The notes under the pieces were generated by a model. The model saw nothing but the letters and a program-made list of their open reading frames with translations. It was not told the origin of the DNA and did no database searches. A program made the translations under genes and the position numbers. Positions 41,859 through 50,310 of a DNA stretch of 64,000 bases are shown piece by piece; the stretch's first letter is position 1; each line of letters begins with the position of its first letter. This DNA comes from Streptomyces zhihengii (GTDB lineage Bacteria; Actinomycetota; Actinomycetes; Streptomycetales; Streptomycetaceae): NCBI RefSeq assembly GCF_016919245.1, contig NZ_JAFEJA010000001.1:186001-250000 (forward strand), written 5' to 3'.

Positions 41859-42380
41859 GTGGACGCGAGCACCATCGAGGTCGTCGAGACCGGCCGGCTG
41901 AGCCTTGTGCCGCTCGCCGTCGAGCACGCGCGGGAGATGGCCGAGGTGCTCGGCGACCCGGCGCTCCACCACTTCACCGGCGGCGCCCCGTACTCCGCCC
42001 ACGACCTGCGCGCGCGGTACGAGCGCCTGGTGGCGGGCTCGCCCGACCCGTCCGTGACGTGGTGGAACTGGGTGGTCCTGCTCCGCGAGGAGGGCCGCCT
42101 GGCCGGGACGGTGCAGGCGACGCTCACCGGCTCAGGCCCCGGGCTCACCGCCGAGATCGCCTGGGTGATCGGGACACCCTGGCAGGGACGCGGCATCGCC
42201 ACCGAGGCGGCGCGCGGGCTGGTCGCGTGGCTCCGGGGACGGGGCGTGCGGACGGTCGTCGCCCACGTCCGTCCGGACCATCACGCGTCCGCCGCCGTCG
42301 CCGCGTCCGCCGGCCTGGCGCCGACCGACGCACTGCACGACGGCGAGACCCGCTGGGAACTCGCCGCCGGCCCGGCCTGA
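41859..42380 (+). CDS. GNAT-family N-acetyltransferase (RimJ-like)
   Basis: A 173-residue acetyltransferase of the RimJ/RimL subtype: TGRLSLVPLAVEHAREMAEVLGDPALHHF at the start, WNWVVLLREEGRLAGTV, the acetyl-CoA loop WQGRGIATEAARGLVAWLRG and the end RPDHHASAAVAASAGLAPT. It acetylates an amino group in the cytoplasm; the target is unknown. GTG 41859 has GGGGAGA upstream. It may share a transcript with the small membrane protein 83 bp before it. Confidence 0.9.
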   Translation: MDASTIEVVETGRLSLVPLAVEHAREMAEVLGDPALHHFTGGAPYSAHDLRARYERLVAGSPDPSVTWWNWVVLLREEGRLAGTVQATLTGSGPGLTAEIAWVIGTPWQGRGIATEAARGLVAWLRGRGVRTVVAHVRPDHHASAAVAASAGLAPTDALHDGETRWELAAGPA

Positions 42381-42492
42381 ACGGTCCGCCGCCCGGCCGG
42401 CAGCGGCGGACCGTACCACCGGGCCGCCGAGCCGGCACGGGCACGGGGCCGCAACCCGCCGGACCGGCGGCGCGCCGCCCGCGGGGCCGTCG

Positions 42493-43650
42493 TCACGCAC
42501 CCGGGCGGGTGTTGAGGCGGGCTGCCTGACGGGTCAGGTGGTCGCGTTCGGCGAGGCTGGACGCCTCGCGGGCCGCCTCGGCGTAGAGCCGGGCCGCCGT
42601 CCGCGGATCGCCGTCGCGTTCCCGCAGGTACGCCTCGGCCGCCGTCCGGCGGGGCAGCCCCGGGTCCACCGTCGCGAGCGCGGCGAGGCCCGCCCGGGGT
42701 CCGTCGGCCTCGCCGACGGCGACCGCGCGGTTGAGGCGGACGACGGGACTGTCGGTCAGGCGCGCGAGTTCGTCGTACCACTCCACGATCTGGACCCAGT
42801 CGGTCTCCTGGGCGGTGGGCGCGTCGGCGTGCAGCGCCGCGACGGCGGCCTGCGCCTGGAACTCGCCCAGCCGGTCGCGGGCGAGCGCGGCCTGGAGGAT
42901 CGCGACCCCCTCGGCGATCGCGCCGGTGTCCCACCGGCCCCGGTCCTGCTCGGCGAGCGGCACCAGGCTCCCGTCGGGTGCGGTCCGGGCCGGGCGCCGG
43001 GCGTGGTGGAGCAGCATCAGCGCGAGCAGCCCCGCCACTTCGGGGTGGTCGACGGCGGCCCCGAGCTGCCGGGTGAGCCGGATCGCCTCGGCGGCGAGGT
43101 CGACGTCACCGGAGTAGCCCTCGTTGAAGACGAGGTAGAGCACCCGGAGCACGGTGCCGACGTCTCCGGGCTTCTCGAAGCGCGCCCCGCCGACGGTGCG
43201 TTTGGCACGGCTGATGCGCTGCGCCATGGTCGCCTCGGGGACCAGGTACGCCCGGGCGATCTGACGGGTGCTCAGGCCGCCCACCGCGCGCAGGGTGAGC
43301 GCGACGGCGGACGACGGCGTGAGCGACGGGTGGGCGCACAGGAAGTACAGCCACAGCGTGTCGTCCGTCCCGGACACCGGCCCGGGCTCCGGCTCCTCGT
43401 CGGCGAGGTCCTCGCGCCGGCGGCGGGCGGTGTCGGACCTGGCCGCGTCGAGGAACCGGCGCCAGGCCACGGTGACCAGCCAGCCCTTCGGATCACGCGG
43501 CTGACCGGACGGCCAGACGCGGACCGCCTCCAGCAGCGCGTCCTGGACGGCGTCCTCGGCCGCCGCGAAGTCGGCTCCGCGGCGGACGAGGATCCCGAGC
43601 ACACCGGGTGTGAGGCTCCGGAGCAGGGCCTCGTCCATGGGCGTGCTCAC
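42493..43650 (-). CDS. ECF42-group RNA polymerase sigma factor
   Basis: A 385-residue ECF sigma factor: sigma2 (FAAAEDAVQDALLEAVRVWP...WLVTVAWRRFLDAAR), sigma4 (VALTLRAVGGLSTRQIARAYLVPEATMAQRISRAKRT) and the long C-terminal TPR-like extension typical of ECF42 (GEFQAQAAVAALHADAP, RLTDSPVVRLNRAVAVGEADGP). ECF42 factors have no anti-sigma factor and are paired with DGPF/YCII proteins, as here: the GTG start overlaps the YCII stop (GTGA). The upstream operon promoter matches the ECF42 signature, so it likely activates itself. Confidence 0.93.
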   Translation of the reverse strand: MSTPMDEALLRSLTPGVLGILVRRGADFAAAEDAVQDALLEAVRVWPSGQPRDPKGWLVTVAWRRFLDAARSDTARRRREDLADEEPEPGPVSGTDDTLWLYFLCAHPSLTPSSAVALTLRAVGGLSTRQIARAYLVPEATMAQRISRAKRTVGGARFEKPGDVGTVLRVLYLVFNEGYSGDVDLAAEAIRLTRQLGAAVDHPEVAGLLALMLLHHARRPARTAPDGSLVPLAEQDRGRWDTGAIAEGVAILQAALARDRLGEFQAQAAVAALHADAPTAQETDWVQIVEWYDELARLTDSPVVRLNRAVAVGEADGPRAGLAALATVDPGLPRRTAAEAYLRERDGDPRTAARLYAEAAREASSLAERDHLTRQAARLNTRPGA

Positions 43651-44054
43651 TCCGTGACGGTGGGCGGCTCGGCGAGGAACGGGCGCAGCTCCAGCCACTC
43701 GTGGATCGGCCGGCCGCCCGCTCCGGGGGCCGCCGACAGTTCGCCGGCCAGTTCGACGGCGCGCTCGTAGGTGTCGGTGTCGATCACCATCCAGCCGGCG
43801 ATGAGGTCCTTGGTCTCGGCGAACGGCCCGTCGGTGACGGGCGGGCGGCCCTCGCCGTCGTAGCGCACCCAGGTGCCCTCCGGCGCGAGCGCCTGGCCGT
43901 CGACGAACTCGCCGGTCTCCTGGAGCCGGTCCGCGAAGTCGCGCATGTACTGGACGTGCGCCGAGATCTCCTCGGGTGTCCACCGGTCCATGGGCACGTC
44001 GTCGGCCGCCGCCGGGGCGCCGCGGTAGTGCTTGAGCAGAAGGTACTTGGCCAT
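43647..44054 (-). CDS. YCII-related (DGPF) protein
   Basis: A 135-residue YCII/DGPF-domain protein with the name motif (VTDGPFAETKDLIAGWMVID), MAKYLLLKHYRG at the start and the AVELAGELSAAPGAGG/ IHEWLELRPF end. DGPF proteins are the standard partners of ECF42 sigma factors; some YCII proteins act as dehydrochlorinase-like enzymes, but their role with ECF42 is not established. AGGAGAGA precedes ATG 44054. It is the first gene of the two-gene operon. Confidence 0.93.
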   Translation of the reverse strand: MAKYLLLKHYRGAPAAADDVPMDRWTPEEISAHVQYMRDFADRLQETGEFVDGQALAPEGTWVRYDGEGRPPVTDGPFAETKDLIAGWMVIDTDTYERAVELAGELSAAPGAGGRPIHEWLELRPFLAEPPTVTE

Positions 44055-44105
44055 CGTGTCTCTCCTGTTGCCGATGCGGCCCATTGTGGCCGCGTCCACC
44101 CCGGG

Positions 44106-44132
44106 GACGGAGCCGGACACCGGTTCTCGACA
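44106..44132 (-). promoter_or_regulatory. ECF42-type promoter of the DGPF-sigma operon
   Basis: On the minus strand TGTCGA (44127-44132) is followed after exactly 17 bp by CGTC (44106-44109), 52 bp upstream of the DGPF start. From memory, ECF42 promoters carry TGTCGA at -35 and CGA/TC at -10. This supports autoregulation. Confidence 0.75.
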
Positions 44133-44199
44133 TCCCCGAGCAGAAATGTCCGCGCGATTTTCCGGAGCCGCGCACGGGGCCGCGCCGGGGCCGCACGGC

Positions 44200-44340
44200 A
44201 CGGCACGGCCCGGGCGCCACGCCCCGACGGCACGGCACGGCACGGCACGGGCGGCACGCCCCGACAGCACCGCACGGCCCGGGCGCCACGCCCCGACGGC
44301 ACGGCACAGCACGAGCGCCACGGCACGGGCGCCACGGTGC
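44200..44340. repeat. GGCAC-rich low-complexity repeats
   Basis: CGCCACGCCCCGACGGCACG recurs at about 44214 and 44285, with a variant near 44252, separated by runs of GGCAC/CGGCA pentamers. The 479-bp gap (44055-44533) contains the ECF42-type promoter near its left end and these repeats; no gene is supported in it. Confidence 0.8.
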
Positions 44341-44533
44341 GCACCGCCCGCCCCGGTGAAGGGTGTCGGCGTTTCGGCCACCTCCGGCTCCGCCTCCCGG
44401 CCCGGCCCGACAAGGGCCCCCGCCCGCGCGGCCGCGCGACGGGGCGCTCCCACCACGTCCGAAAGACGTGTGTTCGACACGGGGGCCTCGATCGTTCACC
44501 CGATGACACCGTCTGCTCCCACCGGAGGCCGTC

Positions 44534-45058
44534 ATGCGTCCCCTGCCGTGCCCTCGCGGCGCACCTCCCCCGCCCGCTCCCCCGCCGCGGGGCGAGCCCC
44601 GGGGCGCCACGGCTCCGCCCGGCACGGTGCCGCATGTCGTCGGGGTGCATCTGCATCTGGAGCGCGACGGGCGGGTGCTGCTCGGGCTGCGGCATCCGGA
44701 CACGCCGTACGCGGGCGGGCTCTGGCACGCCCTCGCGGGCCACTGCGAGGACGAGTCCGCGACGGCGTGCCTGGTGCGCGAGGCGTACGAGGAGGCGGGC
44801 CTCGTGATCGACGCCGCCGACCTCCGGCTCGTCCACACCGTGCACGCGGCGGGCCGGGACGGCCCGCCGCGGCTCCAGCTCTTCTTCCGGGCCCGCCGCT
44901 GGGAGGGTGACCCGGAGGTGCGCGAGCCGGACAAGTGCGTCGCATGGCGGTGGTGGGAGGCCGGGGAGCCGCCCGAGCGGCTCGTCCCGTACACCCGCGC
45001 GGCGCTCGACGGCATCCGGGCCGGCCGCCCCTACAGCGAGACGGGGTGGCCGGGGTGA
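44534..45058 (+). CDS. Nudix hydrolase 1 of 3
   Basis: A 174-residue Nudix protein with a Pro-rich N-terminus. The Nudix box is GHCEDESATACLVREAYEEAGL, where the first Glu is one residue closer to the Gly than in the consensus (Gx4E rather than Gx5E), while REAYEEAGL is canonical. Nudix enzymes split nucleoside diphosphates linked to another moiety using Mg2+. ATG 44534 has GGAGG upstream. It is the first of three consecutive Nudix genes joined by 4-bp GTGA overlaps. The substrate is unknown; RPYTRAALDG-type tails resemble NTP pyrophosphohydrolases. Confidence 0.9.
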   Translation: MRPLPCPRGAPPPPAPPPRGEPRGATAPPGTVPHVVGVHLHLERDGRVLLGLRHPDTPYAGGLWHALAGHCEDESATACLVREAYEEAGLVIDAADLRLVHTVHAAGRDGPPRLQLFFRARRWEGDPEVREPDKCVAWRWWEAGEPPERLVPYTRAALDGIRAGRPYSETGWPG

Positions 45059-45657
45059 CGGGCGGCGGCTCCGCCGGGCGGAGCGCGGACGCCCCGGCGC
45101 GGCACACCGTGCCGGTGGACGTGCACCTGCTGGCCGTCCGCACCGGGAGCGCGGGGGCCGAGGTGCTGCTGTCGCGGCGGGCGGGCGCGGTGTACGCGGC
45201 CGGGATGTGGCACGCCCCGTCCGGTCACGTCGACGGCGCCCACGAGGACGTCGTGACCGCCGTCGTCCGCGAGACGCTGGAGGAGACCGGCCTGGTCGTG
45301 CACCCGGACGATGTGCGCGCCGCGGTCGCCGTGCACCACAGGGGGCCCGGCGGGCGGGCGCGGATCGGGTTCTTCTTCGAGGTCACCCGCTGGACCGGGA
45401 CGCCCCGGGTCCGCGAGCCGCAGGTGTGCGACGCCATGGACTGGTTCCCGCTGGACGCGCTGCCGGCACCGATGGTCGCCTACTGCCGGGCCGGGATCGA
45501 CGCGTACCGGGCCGGCGGCGGGATCGCGGTGCACTTCCAGGACCCGGGCGATCCGATCGCCCACGACCCCGCCCACTCCCCCGCCCGCGACCGGCCGCGC
45601 GCGGCGGCCGTGCGGCCCTTCCCCGTCCCCCATCCGCAAGGAGGTCTTTCGCCGTGA
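45055..45657 (+). CDS. Nudix hydrolase 2 of 3
   Basis: A 200-residue Nudix protein starting at a GTG that overlaps the previous stop (GTGA); GTG 45046 is an alternative. The Nudix box GHVDGAHEDVVTAVVRETLEETGL keeps RETLEETGL, but the first Glu is displaced by one residue (Gx6E), so metal binding may differ. The C-terminal part (VRPFPVPHP) is low complexity. It resembles protein 1 (VPVDVHLLAVRTG compared with HVVGVHLHLERDG), which suggests duplication. The substrate is unknown. Confidence 0.88.
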   Translation: MTGGGSAGRSADAPARHTVPVDVHLLAVRTGSAGAEVLLSRRAGAVYAAGMWHAPSGHVDGAHEDVVTAVVRETLEETGLVVHPDDVRAAVAVHHRGPGGRARIGFFFEVTRWTGTPRVREPQVCDAMDWFPLDALPAPMVAYCRAGIDAYRAGGGIAVHFQDPGDPIAHDPAHSPARDRPRAAAVRPFPVPHPQGGLSP

Positions 45658-46193
45658 CGCACGAGGCCGGCACCCCGACTGCCGCAGGCCCCGCTCCGAG
45701 GGGGTGGCTTCCGACGGAGGAGTACGCGGCGACGCTGCCCAAGGCGTCCGTCTTCGGGGCGGTGTTCTTCACCGACGAGGACGACCGTCCGCTGCATCTG
45801 CGTGCCGTCTACGAGACGGGCCACCCGTGGCAGTGGCCGGGCGGGACGGCGGACCCCGGGGAACGGCCGTGGGAGACGGCCGTCCGCGAGACCGAGGAGG
45901 AGACGGGCATTTGGATGCCCGGTCCGCCACGGCTGCTGGCCGCCGTGTTCGGCCTGCCGGGGGCCCGCTGGCCGCTGGCGACCACGGGCTTCGTCTTCGA
46001 CGGCGGGCGGCTCACCGCGCGGCAGATCGCCGCCGTCACCCTCGACCCCGACGAGCACGACGAGGTCCGCGTCCTGCCGCTGGACGACTGGCGTCCGCTC
46101 ATGCCGGGCAAGGACTTCGCCCGGCTGCGCGCCGTGCTGCACGCCCGGCGGACGGGGATGCCCGCCTACTTCGACACCTGGGACTGGGACTGA
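45654..46193 (+). CDS. Nudix hydrolase 3 of 3
   Basis: A 179-residue Nudix protein with a fully canonical box, GTADPGERPWETAVRETEEETGI (Gx5Ex7REx2EExGI). It differs more from the first two (PKASVFGAVFFTDEDDRPLHL, WQWPGGTADPGE). GTG 45654 overlaps the previous stop by 4 bp and has AAGGAGG upstream. Its last 28 bp overlap the 3' end of the convergent oxidoreductase gene. The three proteins could form a coordinated nucleotide clean-up set or hetero-oligomer; this is inference. Confidence 0.9.
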   Translation: MTHEAGTPTAAGPAPRGWLPTEEYAATLPKASVFGAVFFTDEDDRPLHLRAVYETGHPWQWPGGTADPGERPWETAVRETEEETGIWMPGPPRLLAAVFGLPGARWPLATTGFVFDGGRLTARQIAAVTLDPDEHDEVRVLPLDDWRPLMPGKDFARLRAVLHARRTGMPAYFDTWDWD

Positions 46194-47083
46194 CGGCGCG
46201 CTCCCGCCGCGGCGGCCGGGGACTTCATCAGCTCCACCAGGCTGGAGAAGCTGTCGGCCGCGTGCCCGGCGTCCATGCCGCGGCGGAAGATGTCCGCCAC
46301 CGCCGCGGGGAGGGCGGTGTCGACGCCCGCGTCGGCGTTGGTGTGCAGCACGTGCTCGGCGCTCGCCACGCCCATCGCCAGCCGGTCCACGTCGCCGCCG
46401 TGCTCCCCCGCGTCGATGCGCCCGGCGTAGAAGGAGAGGAAGTCCCCCATACCGGTCAGGGTCTCGGTGGCGTGCGGGAGGACGTCGGCGGCCGTGAGGC
46501 CGTGGGCGTCCGCGAGGGCGATGGCCTGCCAGTAGCCGAGCATGGACGTCCAGAACATGACCATGCCCAACTGGTAGTGGAGCGCGGCCAGTCCGGGGTC
46601 CTCGCCCCGGTAGTCGGTGCCCGTCAGCACGTCGAGGGTGGGGCGATGGGCCTCGAAGGGCTCGCGCGGCCCGCTGTAGAAGGCGGTCGACCCGGGCTGT
46701 CCGATGCCTGAGGGCGGGACGTTGACGCCGCCGGTGAGATGGATGCCGCCCTGCTCGGCCACCCACCGCGCCCCGGCGCGCGTCTTCTCCGGGGTGTCGG
46801 AGCTCAGGTTGACGAGCACCCGGCCGCGCAGGGCGTGGGCCGCCGGTTCGAGGACGGTGCGCACCGCCTCGTAGTCGGTGAGGCTCAGGACGGTCAGCTC
46901 GGACGCCAGGATCGCCTCCGCGGCACTGGGCGCGAGGACCGCGCCGCGCGCGACGAGGGCGTCGGCGCGGTCGGGGGTGCGGTTCCAGACGGTGACGGGG
47001 TGGCCCCCGTCGAGCAGGGTACGGACCATGGCCTGGCCCATCGGGCCGAGTCCGATGACGGTCACGGGCTGCTTGCCGGTCAT
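46166..47083 (-). CDS. NAD(P)-binding oxidoreductase, imine reductase / beta-hydroxyacid dehydrogenase type
   Basis: A 305-residue protein with the N-terminal dinucleotide fold (VTVIGLGPMGQAMVRTLL), a substrate-loop region LTGGVNVPPSGIGQPGS and an all-helical C-terminal dimerisation domain. The GGVxVPP block resembles Streptomyces imine reductases rather than classic 3-hydroxyisobutyrate dehydrogenases, but the proton-donor residue is not certain. ATG 47083 is divergent from a TetR gene whose two operators lie in between, so it is probably its target. The end overlaps the third Nudix gene by 28 bp. Confidence 0.88.
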   Translation of the reverse strand: MTGKQPVTVIGLGPMGQAMVRTLLDGGHPVTVWNRTPDRADALVARGAVLAPSAAEAILASELTVLSLTDYEAVRTVLEPAAHALRGRVLVNLSSDTPEKTRAGARWVAEQGGIHLTGGVNVPPSGIGQPGSTAFYSGPREPFEAHRPTLDVLTGTDYRGEDPGLAALHYQLGMVMFWTSMLGYWQAIALADAHGLTAADVLPHATETLTGMGDFLSFYAGRIDAGEHGGDVDRLAMGVASAEHVLHTNADAGVDTALPAAVADIFRRGMDAGHAADSFSSLVELMKSPAAAAGARRQSQSQVSK

Positions 47084-47129
47084 GAGTGGACCTCCACTGA
47101 ACGGGTGCGCGGCATGGGCGCACCAGGAC

Positions 47130-47202
47130 TAGAACGAACGCTCTATCCAGAACGCAGGAGGACCGTACCACGTTCTAAAACGAGCGTTCTAACCAGTAGG
47201 GT
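47130..47202. promoter_or_regulatory. Two TetR operators and a leaderless -10
   Basis: TAGAACG-AA-CGCTCTA (47130-47145) and TAAAACG-AG-CGTTCTA (47176-47191) are 16-bp palindromes of the same type, 46 bp apart. The second abuts TAGGGT (47197-47202), a -10 ending 6 bases before ATG 47209. The arrangement lets one repressor control both the TetR gene and the divergent oxidoreductase. Confidence 0.85.
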
Positions 47203-47208
47203 GTGCGC

Positions 47209-47793
47209 ATGGCACAGACCAGCACCCGGGACCGGATCGTCGTCGCCGCCGCACGCCTCCTCCAGCGGCAGGGATACGTCGGCACGGGCATCAAGCAGAT
47301 CGCCACCGAGGCGGAGGCCACCCTGGGCTCCGTCTACCACTTCTTCCCGGGTGGCAAGGAGGCCGTCGCCGTGGCCGCCATCGCCCACGGCCGCGAGGAG
47401 TTCGCGGACGTCCTGCGCCGGGCCCTGGACGGCGAGGCCGACCCCGGCGCGGCCGTGCAGGAGTGCGCACGGCAGCTCGCGGAGGGGCTGCGCGATTCGG
47501 GCTGGACGGACGGCTGCCCGGTCACGGCGGCCGCGCTGGAGACCCTCGGGTCCGACTCCCCCATCCAGCAGGCGTGCGCGGACGCGCTGCGCGACTGGGA
47601 GCGGATCGTCTCCGACAAGCTGCTGCGTTCCGGCATCCCGGCCGGCGACGCCCGGGAGCTGGCCGTCACCGTGGTCGCCGCCCTCGAAGGCGCCGAGGTC
47701 ACCGCCCAGGTCAACCGGAGCGAGGAACCGCTGCTGGTGACGGGCCGGCAGCTCGCGCGCCTGGTGGGCTCCTACGCCCTCACCCGGTCCTGA
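47209..47793 (+). CDS. TetR-family transcriptional regulator
   Basis: A 194-residue TetR regulator. The N-terminal helix-turn-helix is RDRIVVAAARLLQRQGYVGTGIKQIATEAEATLGSVYHFF with the family ending FPGGKEAV. The C-terminal domain (GDARELAVTVVAALEGAEVTA) is of the LmrA/YxaF type. The gene is leaderless, with ATG 47209 after TAGGGT. It is divergent from the imine-reductase-like gene and probably represses both genes until an unknown ligand binds. Confidence 0.93.
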   Translation: MAQTSTRDRIVVAAARLLQRQGYVGTGIKQIATEAEATLGSVYHFFPGGKEAVAVAAIAHGREEFADVLRRALDGEADPGAAVQECARQLAEGLRDSGWTDGCPVTAAALETLGSDSPIQQACADALRDWERIVSDKLLRSGIPAGDARELAVTVVAALEGAEVTAQVNRSEEPLLVTGRQLARLVGSYALTRS

Positions 47794-47931
47794 ACGACCG
47801 GCGGCCCGGGGGCCGGTGACGGTGCCCGGCCCGCCGGGGCGGGACAGCCCCGGGCCGAACCGGTAACGTCACCGCCGCGCGGAGCGCGCCGGTGAGCGGG
47901 GCGCCTGCACACGGGGGAAGCGGGGGCACGC

Positions 47932-49707
47932 ATGCACGGCCTGGAGGCGGACGATCCGCGCCGGATGGGGGACTTCACGCTGATCGGCAGGCTGGGCGCC
48001 GGCGGCATGGGCCAGGTCTTCCTCGGACGCGCCCCGGGCGGGCGGCCCGCGGCGGTGAAGGTCGTGCGGGCGGCGCTGGCCGAGGACCCGGAGTTCCGGG
48101 CCAGGTTCCGTCTGGAGGTCGCCGCGCTGCACCGGGTGGGCGGTGAGTGGACGGCTCCGGTGCTGGGCGCCGACACCGAGGCGGCCCAGCCGTGGGTGGC
48201 CACCGAGTACGTGCCGGGGCCCTCGCTGCACCAGGTCGTCGGGGCGGGGTACGGGCCGCTGCCCGAGGCGACGCTGCACTCCCTGGCGGGGCGGCTGGCC
48301 CGGGCGCTGCGCGCCATCCACGGGGCGGGTCTGGTGCACCGCGATCTCAAGCCGTCGAACATCCTGCTGACCGTCGACGGCCCCCGGGTCATCGACTTCG
48401 GCATCGCCCGGGCGCTGGACACGGTGGCGGGCGGTCTGCGCACCTCCACCGGCGTCGTGCTCGGCTCGCCCGGCTTCATGGCGCCGGAGCAGGTACGGGG
48501 CCTGCGGGTGACGCCCGCGGCCGACGTGTTCGGCCTCGGCTCCGTGCTGGTGTACGCGGCGACCGGGCGGCTGCCGTTCGGCTCCGCCGAACTGGGTCTG
48601 CACGCCCTGATGTTCCGCATCGCGGAGGAGGAGCCGGACCTCACCGGGGTCCCGGACACGCTGCGGGGGCTGGTCACCGCCTGTCTCGCCAAGGATCCGG
48701 CGCTGCGTCCCACCGCGGAGCAGATCGCCGCCCGCGTCCGCACCGACACGGCCGACCCGTGGCTGCCGCCGGAGCTGCTGGCGGAACTGGGCCGGCTGGC
48801 CGCCCGCATGCTCACGGCACCCACGCCGGTGCGGGTCCCGGCCCGGACACCGGAGGCCGCGCCGGCGGCGCCTGCCGGGACCGGCAGGCGGTGGCGGCGG
48901 GTGGTCGCCGCGGCGGTGGCGCTCGCCGCGGTGGCCGCGGGCACGGCGCTGTACCTGCGGGGCGACGGCGGGAAGGAGCCCGCGGCGGACGGCGCGTCCG
49001 GGGCCCCGCGCGGCGACGAGCGGGCCGTGCCCGAGGAGTTCACCGGCGCCTGGGAGGGCGTGGTCGAGGGCGATCCGCAGTACCCGCGGCGCACCCTGCG
49101 GCTGGAGGTGACGCAGGGCGGCACGGGCGACCTGGTCGCCTCGTACATCGACACCGACGGCGAGCACCAGTGCGCCGGGCGCGGCGCGCTGGTGTCCGCC
49201 GGTGCGGGCACGCTGGTGGTCGGCGAGGGCCGGATCACCGCCCAGATGCCGCAGGGGCGGTGCGGCCCCGCGGCACGGCAGACCCTCACGGCGCGCTCGC
49301 CGTCCGTGCTGACCTGGACGTCCGGTGGTCTGAGCGCCGATCTGCACCGCTCGGCCGGAGGGCCGGAGGCGGTGCCGGCCGAGTACGTCGGCGTCTGGGT
49401 GCCCGCCAACGAGCTGTACCGCGAGAAGGAGATGATCCGCGTCGTCCAGGGTCCCGCCGGCGGCCGGCTGGTGCGGATCTCGGCCGAGGCGGGCATGGGC
49501 GACGGCACGGAGCAGTACTGCGAGAGCAGTTACGTGGTGGGCGCGGTGTCGCCGGTGCTGGCGCTCGGCCCGGGGACGTACACGGCGGAGTCGGGCGAGG
49601 ACTGCCGTCAGCCGGACTCCGTCTTCCTGACCGTCGCCGACGGCCGGATGCTGCTCTACAGCATGGCCGTGGACGCGGAGCCCGCGGAGTTCGTCCGCAA
49701 ATCGTGA
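47932..49707 (+). CDS. Membrane Ser/Thr protein kinase (PknB-like) with extracytoplasmic domain
   Basis: A 591-residue Hanks-type kinase. Gly loop LGAGGMGQVFLG, ATP lysine K43, catalytic HRDLKPSN (D138) and DFG (D155), activation loop TSTGVVLGSPGFMAPEQ. The kinase ends near 265, a linker rich in Ala/Pro follows, then one membrane segment (about 323-343) and a 240-residue extracytoplasmic domain. The outer part has two related halves (EEFTGAWEGVVEGD and AEYVGVWVPANEL) and paired Cys, so disulfides are likely; it is not a PASTA domain. It probably senses an external signal. ATG 47932 follows a G-rich ribosome site. Confidence 0.92.
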   Translation: MHGLEADDPRRMGDFTLIGRLGAGGMGQVFLGRAPGGRPAAVKVVRAALAEDPEFRARFRLEVAALHRVGGEWTAPVLGADTEAAQPWVATEYVPGPSLHQVVGAGYGPLPEATLHSLAGRLARALRAIHGAGLVHRDLKPSNILLTVDGPRVIDFGIARALDTVAGGLRTSTGVVLGSPGFMAPEQVRGLRVTPAADVFGLGSVLVYAATGRLPFGSAELGLHALMFRIAEEEPDLTGVPDTLRGLVTACLAKDPALRPTAEQIAARVRTDTADPWLPPELLAELGRLAARMLTAPTPVRVPARTPEAAPAAPAGTGRRWRRVVAAAVALAAVAAGTALYLRGDGGKEPAADGASGAPRGDERAVPEEFTGAWEGVVEGDPQYPRRTLRLEVTQGGTGDLVASYIDTDGEHQCAGRGALVSAGAGTLVVGEGRITAQMPQGRCGPAARQTLTARSPSVLTWTSGGLSADLHRSAGGPEAVPAEYVGVWVPANELYREKEMIRVVQGPAGGRLVRISAEAGMGDGTEQYCESSYVVGAVSPVLALGPGTYTAESGEDCRQPDSVFLTVADGRMLLYSMAVDAEPAEFVRKS

Positions 49708-49848
49708 CCGCGGCGCGCTCCGGGGCGGTGGGCGCGGCTCGGGGCGGTGCGCGCGGGCCGGGGCGGCGTACGCGGCGAGGGCCGTGCGTCGGCGGGCCGT
49801 ACGAGGGCGTGCCGTGTGCGGGAACCGGGAGGCCGCGCCCGGGCCGGG

Positions 49849-50193
49849 TCATCCGCCGTCGCGGACCAGGAACACCTCGTCGGCGTAGCACCACGCCCAT
49901 GCCTCGTCGGACGCCAGGGAGACGGCCACCGGGTGGCCGGTCTCCTCGAAGTGGGCGTACGCGTGGCGGCCCCGGGAGCTGTCGCAGCAGCCGACGTGGC
50001 CGCAACCGGTGCACCGGCGCAGACGCACCCTTCCGGGGGCGCCGGGCACGCAGTCCTCGCACTCGCCGGGGTGCGGGAGCGGCGGCGGCACGGCGCCGGT
50101 GTGCGCGCACCGACGGCCCTCCGGGCGCCCGCCGTCGGGAGCCACCCGCCACGCGGCGTGTTCCGGGGCGGGAGGACGGGTGTTCTCCGGCAC
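49849..50193 (-). CDS. UBP-type zinc finger protein
   Basis: A 114-residue protein with a UBP-type zinc finger: Cys/His pattern CEDC, LRRCTGCGHVGCCDSS, RHAYAHFEETGHPVAVSL and the closing WAWCYADEVFLV. In eukaryotes this finger binds the free C-terminus of ubiquitin; small bacterial single-domain forms are frequent in actinobacteria and of unknown role. GTG 50193 is preferred, with AAGGAG twelve bases upstream; GTG 50241 is the longest option. The four or more Cys plus His suggest two or three zinc ions. Confidence 0.82.
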   Translation of the reverse strand: MPENTRPPAPEHAAWRVAPDGGRPEGRRCAHTGAVPPPLPHPGECEDCVPGAPGRVRLRRCTGCGHVGCCDSSRGRHAYAHFEETGHPVAVSLASDEAWAWCYADEVFLVRDGG

Positions 50194-50310
50194 GGTGAAT
50201 CCACACTCCTTCGTCGGCACGGCACTTCGGACGCGGCACACGTCACGACAGCGTCGGCACGCCCCACCGTGCCGTCTTCGCCCCTGAGAGCAGCCACGGA
50301 TGCACCGGGC

